Part shown: positions 50,004-58,032 of the stretch, in pieces
Position numbering within the stretch: position 1 is the stretch's first letter
How the letters are laid out: each line of letters begins with the position of its first letter
Source of the DNA: Betaproteobacteria bacterium Ga0077532
GTDB lineage: Bacteria > Pseudomonadota > Gammaproteobacteria > Burkholderiales > Ga0077523
Assembly (NCBI GenBank): GCA_001464895.1
Contig: LNEE01000017.1
Location: forward strand, 1-64,000
Direction: 5' to 3'
Length of the DNA stretch: 64,000 nucleotides
The notes under the pieces: model-generated
Told to the model about the DNA's origin: nothing
Databases searched by the model: none
What the model saw: the letters and a program-made list of their open reading frames with translations, nothing else
Translations under genes and position numbers: made by a program

Positions 50004-50746
50004 TGAGGCATCTCGTTATCGCTGCCGCCCTCGCCCTTGCGTCGCTCGCGCAGGCAGCGCCTCAATTCACGGCAACCGCCTACACCACTCCGACGCTTGC
50101 CTCGGAAGCCCTTCGCGTCTCGATGGAGGGCACGCCGTACCTCCTGCCGTTGCCGACAGGAGTTCCGTACTCTTCCTTCGGTTGGCAGGTGGGCGATGCC
50201 AACAGCCAGAACATCCTGATTGCCTCGCGCTTGGTAAGCGCCGGGCCCGCGTTTCACGCCATCGTCTACGACACCACGGACGGCACGCTCGGCCAGGTGG
50301 TTGCGTCCTTTGCTCCCGGGACGCAGGGCTACGACGTCAACGAGCGCGGCGATTACCTCATCGGCACGTCTTCGGGTCTGTTGGCGATTCTGGCGGACGG
50401 TGGCTCGTCGTGGATCAACGGCAACCATGAGGCCGGCAGCTATCGGCGCCCGAGCTTCAACAGCATGCAGCAGTTGGTCGCCGACGACTTCTTCCACGAC
50501 GCGACGGGCCGGTACCAGCTTGCCCAATCGATCGTCGGCACCGTGCCGTTCACGTCGTTCGTCGCCACCGACATCAACGATGCGGGAATGGTCGCCGGGT
50601 ACGGATTGAACCGTGACGGCCAACTCTCCGCCTTTGTGCTTTCACCCGTGCCAGTCCCCGAGCCGGCGGCATGGGCCCTGCTGCTTGCGATCGGGCTGGC
50701 GTCGGCAGTCTCACGGCATCGTATCCCCCACCGGCCTCGCCAGTAG
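50003..50746 (+). CDS. PEP-CTERM exported protein in the immunity region
   Basis: A 247-residue protein. A signal peptide (MRHLVIAAALALASLAQAAP, cut near 18-19) starts it. The body is beta-rich (FGWQVGDANSQNILIASRLV, AGYGLNRDGQLSAFVL). The C-terminus is VPEPAAWALLLAIGLAS then VSRHR, the PEP-CTERM sorting signal handled by exosortase/archaeosortase systems. The ATG 50003 overlaps the stop of the regulator (TGATG), so both are probably expressed in lysogens, like cI with rex. It overlaps the end of the opposite HTH gene by 36 bp. A surface role is likely; function is unknown. Confidence 0.82.
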   Translation: MRHLVIAAALALASLAQAAPQFTATAYTTPTLASEALRVSMEGTPYLLPLPTGVPYSSFGWQVGDANSQNILIASRLVSAGPAFHAIVYDTTDGTLGQVVASFAPGTQGYDVNERGDYLIGTSSGLLAILADGGSSWINGNHEAGSYRRPSFNSMQQLVADDFFHDATGRYQLAQSIVGTVPFTSFVATDINDAGMVAGYGLNRDGQLSAFVLSPVPVPEPAAWALLLAIGLASAVSRHRIPHRPRQ

Positions 50747-51007
50747 CGCCCTGACGGTCGCCAGCATTCCAGGCGCCACCACCCTGCCGTCGTCAGTCTC
50801 GGCAAGCGCCAGCAGCAGCCACGGCGGCACGCGCATGGCCTCGGCGGCTGCCCATAGGTTCGCAACCGACATCGGCGCGCCCGCCTCCCACTTGCTGACT
50901 GCCGCCTGACCCACGTTCAGGCGTTTCCCGAGTTCGTGCTGCGATAGCCCCGCCTCCTGGCGCAGGCGCGACAGCGCGCGCCCGACCCGGTGATCTACTG
51001 TCGGCAT
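50711..51007 (-). CDS. XRE-family regulator
   Basis: A 98-residue protein, RVGRALSRLRQEAGLSQHEL, GKRLNVGQAAVSKWEAGAPM and SVANLWAAAEAMRVPPWLLL: a clear XRE helix-turn-helix. It faces the rightward early operon across a 218-bp gap holding operators, so it could repress that operon. A GAGG site 7 nt before ATG 51007 shows normal initiation, unlike the two regulators to its left. It has no oligomerisation or cleavage domain, so it may work as a Cro-like protein. Confidence 0.82.
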   Translation of the reverse strand: MPTVDHRVGRALSRLRQEAGLSQHELGKRLNVGQAAVSKWEAGAPMSVANLWAAAEAMRVPPWLLLALAETDDGRVVAPGMLATVRALLARPVGDTMP

Positions 51008-51139
51008 GTTGCCACCTCATGTTGTTGTAGGCCGATCCGGGAATCTTTCCGTAGACATTCCCGGCGCATTCCGCGGAGGAATATCGGCGCTGCGGTGCGG
51101 CATGTTCAGGATCAATGGGTTGCCAAAATGGCGCCAGAA

Positions 51140-51191
51140 ATTTGCATTTCTGTGCTTGACCGTCGTCGAGAATTTGCATTAATCTGCAATT
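51140..51191 (+). promoter_or_regulatory. rightward early promoter with TGCAAAT-type operators
   Basis: A -35 TTGACC (51156-51161), 16-nt spacing and -10 ATTAAT (51178-51183) precede the early operon. ATTTGCA-N6-TGCAATT (51172-51191) overlaps the -10 and an ATTTGCA half site (51140-51146) overlaps the region just upstream of the -35. This matches the operator at 49602-49621 in motif and spacing. Confidence 0.65.
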
Positions 51192-51225
51192 CATCGCCCC
51201 ACACCACGGGGCGCGGGAGGAACAG

Positions 51226-51378
51226 ATGAACCCGGTGACCGCTGCACTGCTGGAATCGCTGACGGAGCTTCGGGCGACGATCGTCTACGACGAAGAGGGG
51301 GACCTCACTCGCGAGGAGTTCGACGCGATGCTGGAGCGTGCCGACGCGGCGAAGAAGCTGGCGTGGGGTGAGGCATGA
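51226..51378 (+). CDS. first gene of the rightward early operon
   Basis: A 50-residue acidic helical protein, MNPVTAALLESLTELRATIV, DEEGDLTREEFDAMLERADA. GGAGG lies 5 nt before the ATG at 51226, and its stop overlaps the next start (ATGA). A first early gene often encodes an accessory or host-takeover peptide; nothing specific is recognised. Confidence 0.6.
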   Translation: MNPVTAALLESLTELRATIVYDEEGDLTREEFDAMLERADAAKKLAWGEA

Positions 51379-51779
51379 ACATGCCCCTGAAGCTGGAGCG
51401 CATCGCCCACGAGATCCGCCAGGCCGGCAACGACCTTCGCCTCGATCTCGCCCGGATGGACATGGTGGACGCCGAGCGGGCCGTGGTCCGGGCGCGTGAG
51501 GAGTACGACGCGGCGACTGCCGCCTTCCACCTCGCCGTGTTGATTCGGAACACGGCGCCGGAAGACGCGAAGCACGCGGCGCAGGCCGAGTTCTGGCGCC
51601 GTCGCGAGTTCATGCGGCTCGCGGAGTTCCAGTTGGACCGCCGTCGCGGCCTCGCGATGGATGCGCAGCGCGCCTACCGCGATCTCGGCGGCGACCTGAT
51701 CGACAACCCCAATCACGACAAGCCGGCTTTCGCGAACGTGGACATGCGCGCGGAGTTGGGTGGCGTGATCTCGGACTGA
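51375..51779 (+). CDS. helical early protein
   Basis: A 134-residue charged helical protein (MNMPLKLERIAHEIRQAGND, DAERAVVRAREEYDAATAAF, WRRREFMRLAEFQLDRRRGL), possibly coiled coil. It follows the 50-residue gene by a 4-nt overlap and precedes a membrane protein gene. No family is recognised. Confidence 0.6.
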   Translation: MNMPLKLERIAHEIRQAGNDLRLDLARMDMVDAERAVVRAREEYDAATAAFHLAVLIRNTAPEDAKHAAQAEFWRRREFMRLAEFQLDRRRGLAMDAQRAYRDLGGDLIDNPNHDKPAFANVDMRAELGGVISD

Positions 51780-51793
51780 GCGAGGAGACGACG

Positions 51794-52123
51794 ATGGAAC
51801 TGCCACACGTGGGTATGCCCAACGCGGGCGAGGAAGCGGACGACGAAGTGTCCGGGAAGCAGGCGCTCGGCGGGATCGCGGTGCTGATCATCTTCCTGGC
51901 GATCGTGATCGGCGTCGCCGGTGCCGTGCTGTCGTACTTCGCGCAGGGTGCCGCGCTTGCTGCGCTGGTCCCGTGGTCGCTGATCGATCACCACACGAAC
52001 GAGCGGCACCTGTTCGTGCGGCCGAAGACGTGGCTGGAGCGGTTCGACGAGTGGAAGGATCGGCTGGTGGCGGTGGCGATCCTTGCGTTCGTGGTGCTGT
52101 TCGCGGCGGGGGTGTTGAAGTGA
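51794..52123 (+). CDS. two-helix membrane protein
   Basis: A 109-residue protein with two membrane helices (about 25-50, GGIAVLIIFLAIVIGVAGAV, and about 90-107, LVAVAILAFVVLFAAGVL) and a charged loop (LIDHHTNERHLFVRPKTWLE). Both ends of the polar loop could face the cytoplasm. GAGGAGACGACG precedes the ATG. It could be a superinfection-exclusion or lysis-control type protein, but no motif shows this. Confidence 0.6.
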   Translation: MELPHVGMPNAGEEADDEVSGKQALGGIAVLIIFLAIVIGVAGAVLSYFAQGAALAALVPWSLIDHHTNERHLFVRPKTWLERFDEWKDRLVAVAILAFVVLFAAGVLK

Positions 52124-52524
52124 GCGCCCCCGCGAAGCACACGCCGGGCCCTTGGGAACTGCAGCCGGCTTTCCGCGACGGCGACCTGCTCTCGGTCGTC
52201 TACGTGAGTGAAGACAACAAGACGTTCCCGATCGCCGAGGAGGTTGGCGGTCGCCGCCATGGCGCGGACTTCGAGGACGAGTCCGAGTGCGTGGCGAACG
52301 CTCACCTGATCGTCGCCGCGCCGGATCTGCTCGCCGTCGCCGAGTCCTTCGAAGTGCGCGCCCCGGATGCCGATGGCGATGTGTGGCTGGTCATCCACGA
52401 GTCGAACGCCAGCGGTCAGGGCGGCGTGAATCTCGGGAAGGCCGATCGCATCGTCGCGCAGGTTGCGCTGCTGCTGGAAGAGTCGCGCCGCGCCGCTCTC
52501 GCCAAGGCCCGGGGTGGCGCATGA
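52120..52524 (+). CDS. conserved early phage protein
   Basis: A 134-residue protein from GTG 52120 (GTGA overlap with the upstream stop). HTPGPWELQPAFRDGDLLSV, FEDESECVANAHLIVAAPDL and LLAVAESFEVRAPDADGDVW follow a pattern widely found in phage early genes next to recombination functions. The C-terminal helix ends in ALAKARGGA and its stop overlaps the exonuclease start. The function is not known to me. Confidence 0.65.
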   Translation: MSAPAKHTPGPWELQPAFRDGDLLSVVYVSEDNKTFPIAEEVGGRRHGADFEDESECVANAHLIVAAPDLLAVAESFEVRAPDADGDVWLVIHESNASGQGGVNLGKADRIVAQVALLLEESRRAALAKARGGA

Positions 52525-53507
52525 ACGCCCCGATGCCCCCCGAAGTTCTCGACCGCTCGACGTACGTTGGATCGAGCGACATCGCGGCGATTCTCGGCCT
52601 GTCGAAGTGGGCCACGCCCCTGGACGCATACCGCCGCAAGGTCGAGCCCGAGTCCTTCCCCGAGCACGACGACGACAAGCGGAAGATCCTCCGCCGCGGC
52701 ACGCTGCTGGAGCCGGTGATCCGGTCCATGGCGGTCGAGGACTACGGGCTCACGCTCTACGGCACCGGCAACCGGTACGCCGATCCTGAGCACGAGTTCA
52801 TGCGCGCCGAGATCGACTTCGAGACGATCGACGAAGCCGGTGGCTTGGGCGGCATCGTCAACAACGAGTGCAAGAGCGTGTCGCCGTTCCTCGCCGACCA
52901 GTGGGGCGAGGAGGACTCGCAGGAAATCCCCGCCGACTACTTCGCCCAGGTGCAGTTCGCGCTGATGGTCACGGGCCGTCCGCTCGCCTACGTGTGGGCG
53001 TTGTTCGGGGCCGACAAACTCGTCCGGTACGTGATCCCCCGCCAGCCCGAGGACGTGCTCGACGGCATCCGCGCGAGGGTCGTGCACTTCTGGAACAACC
53101 ACGTTCTCGCGCGAGTCCCGCCAGCGCCCGTGACGATCGACGACGTGGAATTCCTCATGCGCAGCCTGCAGGGCCGCGAGGTCGTCGCGACACCCGACAT
53201 CGAGGAGGCGCTCCAGCGCTACCGCAACTGCAAGGCAGTCGCGAAGGGCGCCGAGGACGAGATCGAGGATCTGAAGTTCACGATCGTCGAAGCCATGCGG
53301 CGCGGCGCCGAGGAACAGCACGGCAAGCCGCTGCTGCCCGACGAGTACGCGTGTCTCGTGGATCTCCACGGCAAGAAGCTCTGCACGTGGAAGGCGCAGG
53401 CCACCGAGCGCATCGACGTGAAGGGGCTGCGCGCCGCGAAGCCCGAGATCGCCACCCAGTTCACCACCACCAGCGTGAGCCGCGTCCTGCGGCTCGGCAA
53501 AGCATAG
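52521..53507 (+). CDS. YqaJ-type viral recombinase exonuclease
   Basis: A 328-residue protein. YVGSSDIAAILGLSKWATPL opens the YqaJ domain, LRRGTLLEPVIRSMAVEDYG supplies E64, RAEIDFE gives D99 and NNECKSVSPF gives E116 and K118: the PD-(D/E)XK metal site of lambda-type 5'-3' exonucleases. It chews DNA ends so that the annealase made next door can pair strands. RecT follows 8 nt later with AGGAG. The domain is complete; the C-terminal 100 residues are an extra helical part. Confidence 0.92.
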   Translation: MNAPMPPEVLDRSTYVGSSDIAAILGLSKWATPLDAYRRKVEPESFPEHDDDKRKILRRGTLLEPVIRSMAVEDYGLTLYGTGNRYADPEHEFMRAEIDFETIDEAGGLGGIVNNECKSVSPFLADQWGEEDSQEIPADYFAQVQFALMVTGRPLAYVWALFGADKLVRYVIPRQPEDVLDGIRARVVHFWNNHVLARVPPAPVTIDDVEFLMRSLQGREVVATPDIEEALQRYRNCKAVAKGAEDEIEDLKFTIVEAMRRGAEEQHGKPLLPDEYACLVDLHGKKLCTWKAQATERIDVKGLRAAKPEIATQFTTTSVSRVLRLGKA

Positions 53508-53515
53508 GAGCAGTC

Positions 53516-54529
53516 ATGTCCGCACCCAACACCGCCGCCGCTCGCCTCCGCGATGTGGCAACCGCGCCGGCCGATGTCGTGGCCGAGAAGGAACGCGTCG
53601 CCAGCATGAAGCCGAAGGAGCAGATCAGTTACCTGCTCGCGCAGCGCAAGGGCGAGATCCAGAAGATGCTGCCGGCGAAGATGAACGCCGAGCGGCTGCT
53701 GAAGGTCGCGCAGATCGCGGCCACCACCACGCCCGCCCTGCTGAAGTGCGATGTCGCCTCGCTGGTCGGCGCGATCGGTCAGTGCGCGCAGATGGGCCTG
53801 GAGCCGAACACGGTGCTAGGCCACGCCTACCTCGTCCCGTTCAATACGAAGCGGAAGGATGCGGACGGCAACGAGCGGTGGGTGAACAGCGTGCAGGTGA
53901 TCGTCGGCTACAAGGGCCTGATCGATCTCGCGCGCCGCTCCGGTCAGATCGTCAGCATCGCGGCGCACGAGGTCTGCAAGAACGACCACTTCGATCTGGT
54001 CTACGGCCTCGACGAGAAGCTCGTGCACACGCCCGCCATGGGCGAGCGCGGCGACGTGATCGGGTTCTACGCGGTCGCCAAGCTGGTCGGCGGCGGCTAC
54101 GCCTTCGAGTTCATGTCGCGCCTGCAGGTGGAGACGGTGCGCGACGGCTCCCAGGGCTGGCAGCAGGCGGTGAAGTTCAAGAAGCAGGCCGTTCACCCGT
54201 GGCAAGCGCACTTCATCGAGATGGGCCGCAAGACCGTGATCCGCCGGCTCGCGAAGTACCTGCCGCTTTCGATCGAGTTCCAGCACGCGGCGACGCTGGA
54301 CGAGCAGGCGGCGAGCGGTCGCGATCAGCACAACGACGCCTTCGACGGCGAGTTCGTGCCGATGGGATCGAGCGACGAGACGGGCGCGATGGACGACGAC
54401 GCGCCGCCCGCCCTCACCGACGACCGCGCCGCCCAGGCCGAGGCCGCCGTGCCGCAGACCGTGGCAAAGCCCGAGAAGGTCCCCGCCGTCGCGCAGGACG
54501 ACGACGGTTCCGGCATGTCGATGGACTGA
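53516..54529 (+). CDS. recT: RecT single-strand annealing protein
   Basis: A 337-residue protein. LLKVAQIAATTTPALLKCDV, SLVGAIGQCAQMGLEPNTVL, GHAYLVPFN and VQVIVGYKGLIDLARRSGQI are the core motifs of the RecT/Redbeta-like annealase family; FIEMGRKTVIRRLAKYLPLS matches the C-terminal helix region. It coats single strands left by the exonuclease and pairs them, serving repair, replication and recombination of phage DNA. The last 70 residues are acidic and disordered, as usual. ATAGGAG gives a strong site before ATG 53516. Confidence 0.94.
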   Translation: MSAPNTAAARLRDVATAPADVVAEKERVASMKPKEQISYLLAQRKGEIQKMLPAKMNAERLLKVAQIAATTTPALLKCDVASLVGAIGQCAQMGLEPNTVLGHAYLVPFNTKRKDADGNERWVNSVQVIVGYKGLIDLARRSGQIVSIAAHEVCKNDHFDLVYGLDEKLVHTPAMGERGDVIGFYAVAKLVGGGYAFEFMSRLQVETVRDGSQGWQQAVKFKKQAVHPWQAHFIEMGRKTVIRRLAKYLPLSIEFQHAATLDEQAASGRDQHNDAFDGEFVPMGSSDETGAMDDDAPPALTDDRAAQAEAAVPQTVAKPEKVPAVAQDDDGSGMSMD

Positions 54530-54554
54530 GTTTCGGGCCACCACCGCCGCACAG

Positions 54555-54713
54555 ATGCCGCTCTTTCCCGGGTCTCACGGCATGGCGGCAGTGGTCCACC
54601 CCTTCAATGGACGGGAAAGCGCCGAGAAGGTCGCACCGATTGTGCAATGGAACGGACCCTCTGCACGGACCGCACAGGCGGCAATTCGGAACCGCTTCTC
54701 GCCGCGCCGGTAG
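54555..54713 (+). CDS. possible small protein after recT
   Basis: An open frame of 52 residues (MPLFPGSHGMAAVVHPFNGR, ESAEKVAPIVQWNGPSARTA), lying in the 220-bp gap between recT and the next gene. No clear ribosome site precedes it. It could be real or chance; no similar family is recalled. Confidence 0.35.
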   Translation: MPLFPGSHGMAAVVHPFNGRESAEKVAPIVQWNGPSARTAQAAIRNRFSPRR

Positions 54714-54751
54714 CCAACCCGGCCCCGTCCACCCAACACAGGAGCACCACG

Positions 54752-54904
54752 ATGCACCCCAACGCAAGACGACTCAGCGAGTCGCTGAAGCAGTACCACC
54801 ACCGGCTCAAGGAAGAGCGCGAGGCGCTGCGCGAGCGGCTGCGCGGCGTGGTGGTGTGGGATTCCTCCAAGCGAGGCACGTTCAAGAGGGAGCGGCGCGC
54901 ATGA
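54752..54904 (+). CDS. small basic helical protein
   Basis: A 50-residue protein, MHPNARRLSESLKQYHHRLK, EEREALRERLRGVVVWDSSK, highly charged. AGGAG lies 8 nt before the ATG at 54752, which is preferred to the ATG at 54647 because the latter part of the upstream extension lacks protein-like sequence. Its stop overlaps the ATPase start (ATGA). Function unknown. Confidence 0.6.
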   Translation: MHPNARRLSESLKQYHHRLKEEREALRERLRGVVVWDSSKRGTFKRERRA

Positions 54905-56670
54905 AGATCAACCGCATCCAGATCCGCGACTTCCTCGCGATCTCGCACGTGACCCTCGAACCCGCGACGCCGTGCACGCTGATCGCTGGCGACAACGGTC
55001 AGGGCAAGAGCAGCCTCGCCGAAGCCATCCGCCTCGCGCTGCTAGGCGAGATGTCGCGCGTGAAGCTGAAGAAGGAATTGCCCGCCCTGGTCCGCGACGG
55101 CGCTAAGAAGGGCGCGATCGAGATCGAGGGCGAAGGCTTTGCGACGAGCACGACGCTGCCGGCGGGTGCGGTGAAGACCACCGGCACCATCCCGAACCCG
55201 GAGGCGCTGGAGTGCTGCCTCACGCCGAGCCTGTACGCGGCGATGGCACCGAACACGCGGCGGGCGTTTACGTTGTCGCTGCTGCGCGTCGAGATGGGCG
55301 CCGAGGCCATCGCCTCGAAGCTGCTCGCCCGCGGCTGCCAAGCCGGCAAGGTGGAGATCGTGAAGCCCATTGTCGAGCGGCGCGGCTATCAGGCGGCGGC
55401 GGAGTTCGCTGCCGGGAAGGCGTCGGACGCGCGCGGCGAGTGGAAGGCGCACACGGGCGAAGCCTACGGCAGCCAGAAGGCCGAGGGCTGGCTCCCGACC
55501 GTGCCCACGCCACCCGACGGCACCGTGAACGGCCTGCAGATGCAGATTGACGGTCTAGACGCCGAGGTGTCGGCACTGAACCAGCAGATCGGCGCGGCGA
55601 ACGCGACGGCGCAGACGGTCGAAGGGCTGTCGCGCAGGATTGCCGACGCGGCCGAGACGGCGAAGCTGCACGCGCGGCGAAGCGATGCGCTCAACGCGGC
55701 GCGGAAGGCGCTGGCCGAGGCGCAGGCAACGCTGGCGGCGACGCGCACAAAGGCCGAGGGCGGAAGCGTTGCGCCGCACTGGCCGTGCCCGGAGTGCGGC
55801 ACGCTGCTGCAGCAGACGCCTGCCGCGCTGGTGCCGTACACCCCACCGGAAGTGTTGGCCGATCCGCTGGCGCGGGCCGCACTCCCGAAGCTCGAAGCGG
55901 CCGTGACGCTGTGCGAGAAGAGCGTAGCCAACGCCGAGCGCGACGTGAAGGCCAGCGACGAAGCTGCGGCGTTGAAGGTGAGCCTCGAGGAGCAGTTGGC
56001 AGCAGTCCCGAAGGACGACGTGATGGTCGACGTCGCCGGGCTGCGCGCGAAGATCGCCGAGCAGCAGGACATCCGCCGCACGCTCGTCAGCCATCAGCAG
56101 CGCATCCGCGACGCCGAGACGGCTCGCCTCAACGCCGAGCAGACGCGGGATTTCGCGGCTCAGGCGCATCGCGATGTCGAGCAGTGGGTGGCGATCGCGG
56201 AGGCGCTCCAGCCGGATGGGATTCCGGGGGAGATTCTCTCCGAGGGGGTCGCGCCGATGAACGAGGCGCTGCAACGCCTGCACGGGATCACGCAGGCCGG
56301 CGACGAGGTGTGGCCGCTGGTGCAGATCACCCCGGACATGAGCATTACCTACGGCGGACGGCTCTACGCGCTGTGCAGCGAGTCCGAGCGGTATCGCGCG
56401 GACGTGATGCTGGCGCTCGTGATCGGCGACCTGTCCGGCATCCGGTTCCTGCTGCTCGATCGCGTCGACGTGCTCTCCAACCGTGGCCGGGTCGCGCTGA
56501 TCCTGCTGCTGCACCGGCTTCACACCGGGCCATTTGCATCTATGCAGGTGATCGCACTCGGCACGTTCAAGGAACCGCCGAAGGGCCTGCCGGCGTCGTC
56601 TTGGTCCGTCCGCTGGATCGAGCGCGGCGCCATCGAATCCACCACCACCGAAGCCCAGGAGGCTGCATGA
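54901..56670 (+). CDS. SbcC/Rad50-like ATPase with zinc hook
   Basis: A 589-residue SMC-like ATPase. Walker A is G30-DNGQGKSS38, followed by a coiled coil (LDAEVSALNQQIGAANATAQ, ARKALAEAQATLAATRTKAE), a single CPEC zinc hook at 296-299 and a returning coil. The ABC signature region CSESERYRADVMLALVIGDL and the Walker B LLLDRVDVLSNRGR close the ATPase head. It may act with the neighbouring exonuclease and RecT in end processing, as SbcC acts with SbcD; no SbcD-type nuclease gene is nearby. The Walker B lacks a glutamate directly after the aspartate. Confidence 0.85.
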   Translation: MKINRIQIRDFLAISHVTLEPATPCTLIAGDNGQGKSSLAEAIRLALLGEMSRVKLKKELPALVRDGAKKGAIEIEGEGFATSTTLPAGAVKTTGTIPNPEALECCLTPSLYAAMAPNTRRAFTLSLLRVEMGAEAIASKLLARGCQAGKVEIVKPIVERRGYQAAAEFAAGKASDARGEWKAHTGEAYGSQKAEGWLPTVPTPPDGTVNGLQMQIDGLDAEVSALNQQIGAANATAQTVEGLSRRIADAAETAKLHARRSDALNAARKALAEAQATLAATRTKAEGGSVAPHWPCPECGTLLQQTPAALVPYTPPEVLADPLARAALPKLEAAVTLCEKSVANAERDVKASDEAAALKVSLEEQLAAVPKDDVMVDVAGLRAKIAEQQDIRRTLVSHQQRIRDAETARLNAEQTRDFAAQAHRDVEQWVAIAEALQPDGIPGEILSEGVAPMNEALQRLHGITQAGDEVWPLVQITPDMSITYGGRLYALCSESERYRADVMLALVIGDLSGIRFLLLDRVDVLSNRGRVALILLLHRLHTGPFASMQVIALGTFKEPPKGLPASSWSVRWIERGAIESTTTEAQEAA

Positions 56671-57278
56671 GCGCCCTGTCGTGGTCCGGCAATGCCGTCG
56701 TGCAGCACCTGAACGTCCGCAAGCAGGGGCCGGACGACGAGAAGGAACTGGCGCTCGACGTGAAGCTCTGCGCCGACGCGCGCTCGGAGGTGCTGATTCA
56801 CTTCGCGGACATGCTCGCCGGCTTCCTGTTCGTCGCTGACGGCGCGCTCCGGTTCCCGATGATGGATCCCGTGTCGTGGGTCGGCGAGATCAAGCACATC
56901 ACGCTCACGATGGCTGAGCACGAATTCCGCGACGTGACGCTGCGGAAGTTCTCGTTCGCGCCGAGCGCGGGCTGGAAGGTGGCGATGACGTTTACGGCGT
57001 CGTTCGCGCCGCAGGCGAAGGAGGCCGCAATCATCGCGGAGATGCTGGCCGAGGCGGTCCGGGTCGAGATCATGCCGGAGGGCGATCTGCTGGCGGGCGT
57101 GGACACGACTACCGGGGAGATCCATCTCGGCACGCACACGATGTCCGACGGCACGCAGGCGGAGATCGTCGCGAACTTGAAGCCTGCGCGGAAGCGCCAG
57201 GCCAAACCCGCCGATGGCAAGTGGCCGTTCCCGGTGAAGGAAGGCGCGAAGGCGGACGACGAGATGGAGGTGGGGTGA
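56667..57278 (+). CDS. conserved phage protein beside recombination genes
   Basis: A 203-residue protein. SALSWSGNAVVQHLNVRKQG, LALDVKLCADARSEVLIHFA and FRDVTLRKFSFAPSAGWKVA are beta-rich and resemble conserved proteins in phage early regions with an SbcC-like ATPase. The tail is charged. ATGA joins it to the ATPase and TGATG to the NADAR gene. A single-strand-binding or clamp-like role is possible but unproved. Confidence 0.62.
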   Translation: MSALSWSGNAVVQHLNVRKQGPDDEKELALDVKLCADARSEVLIHFADMLAGFLFVADGALRFPMMDPVSWVGEIKHITLTMAEHEFRDVTLRKFSFAPSAGWKVAMTFTASFAPQAKEAAIIAEMLAEAVRVEIMPEGDLLAGVDTTTGEIHLGTHTMSDGTQAEIVANLKPARKRQAKPADGKWPFPVKEGAKADDEMEVG

Positions 57279-57751
57279 TGGAAAACCACAAGCTCGACAC
57301 CGACACCCAGGTGTTCTTCTACGAGCAGGACTTCTACGTGCTGAGCAACTTCTCGGCGTTCCAGGTGGCTGTGTTTGGGGCCGTGTTCCCCACTAGCGAG
57401 CACGCCTACCAGTGGAGCAAGTTTGTCGCGGGCGCCGATCCCGCCGTTGCGTTCCGAATCATCACCGCGCCGTCTGCGCACCAGGCTTTCAAGCTCGCCG
57501 AGAAGTACAAGGATCGTCGCCGCCCCGACTGGGACGCCGTGAAGATCGGCGTCATGCGCGACATCCTCCGCGCGAAGGTCCAGCAGCACGAGTACGTCCG
57601 CCGGAAGTTGCTGGACACCGGCGATCGCGAGTTGATCGAGGACTCGTGGCGCGACGACTACTGGGGCTGGGGGCCGAACCGCGACGGGCAGAACATGCTC
57701 GGGAAGCTGTGGATGGAAGTGCGGGATGAGATTCGTGGGAAGGGAGACTGA
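57278..57751 (+). CDS. NADAR-family (YbiA-like) protein
   Basis: A 157-residue protein. YVLSNFSAFQ, the E41-HAYQWSKF motif, the tail LLDTGDRELIEDSWRDDYWG and WGPNRDGQNMLGKLWMEVRD are the conserved blocks of the NADAR/YbiA fold, including E41, E121, W129-G-W-G132 and N139. The family handles N-glycosidic bonds of NAD-derived or riboflavin-type compounds, and some members remove ADP-ribose from guanine in DNA. TGATG couples it to the gene before. In a phage this suggests removal of ADP-ribose marks placed by host toxins, or by the phage itself. Confidence 0.9.
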   Translation: MENHKLDTDTQVFFYEQDFYVLSNFSAFQVAVFGAVFPTSEHAYQWSKFVAGADPAVAFRIITAPSAHQAFKLAEKYKDRRRPDWDAVKIGVMRDILRAKVQQHEYVRRKLLDTGDRELIEDSWRDDYWGWGPNRDGQNMLGKLWMEVRDEIRGKGD

Positions 57752-57752
57752 C

Positions 57753-58031
57753 ATGGCCTTCGCGAAGCTCTTCGAGACCGAGGACATGGGCCAGATCCTC
57801 GTGATGGTCGGCCAGTCGCCGGAGTGCGTGCCGGAGATTCGGACGTGGGTGCAGCCGGCGGGCCTTGCGCCGTGCTCGATCGCGTTCGGGTTCGAGGACA
57901 GCGAGGCCGGCGAGGCGCAGTCGTACCAGGCATTCGAGCGGTTCGACCTGGATCATGCGAGGAAGGCCGCGAAGGCGGTCTTCGACATGCTCGCGAGCAG
58001 GGGCGATGCCGACATGGACGGGGACGACTGA
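57753..58031 (+). CDS. small early protein
   Basis: A 92-residue protein starting MAFAKLFETEDMGQILVMVG; the rest (LAPCSIAFGFEDSEAGEAQS, DLDHARKAAKAVFDMLASRG) is a mixed alpha/beta mini-domain. It lies 1 bp after the NADAR stop. Function unknown. Confidence 0.6.
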   Translation: MAFAKLFETEDMGQILVMVGQSPECVPEIRTWVQPAGLAPCSIAFGFEDSEAGEAQSYQAFERFDLDHARKAAKAVFDMLASRGDADMDGDD

Positions 58032-58032
58032 C

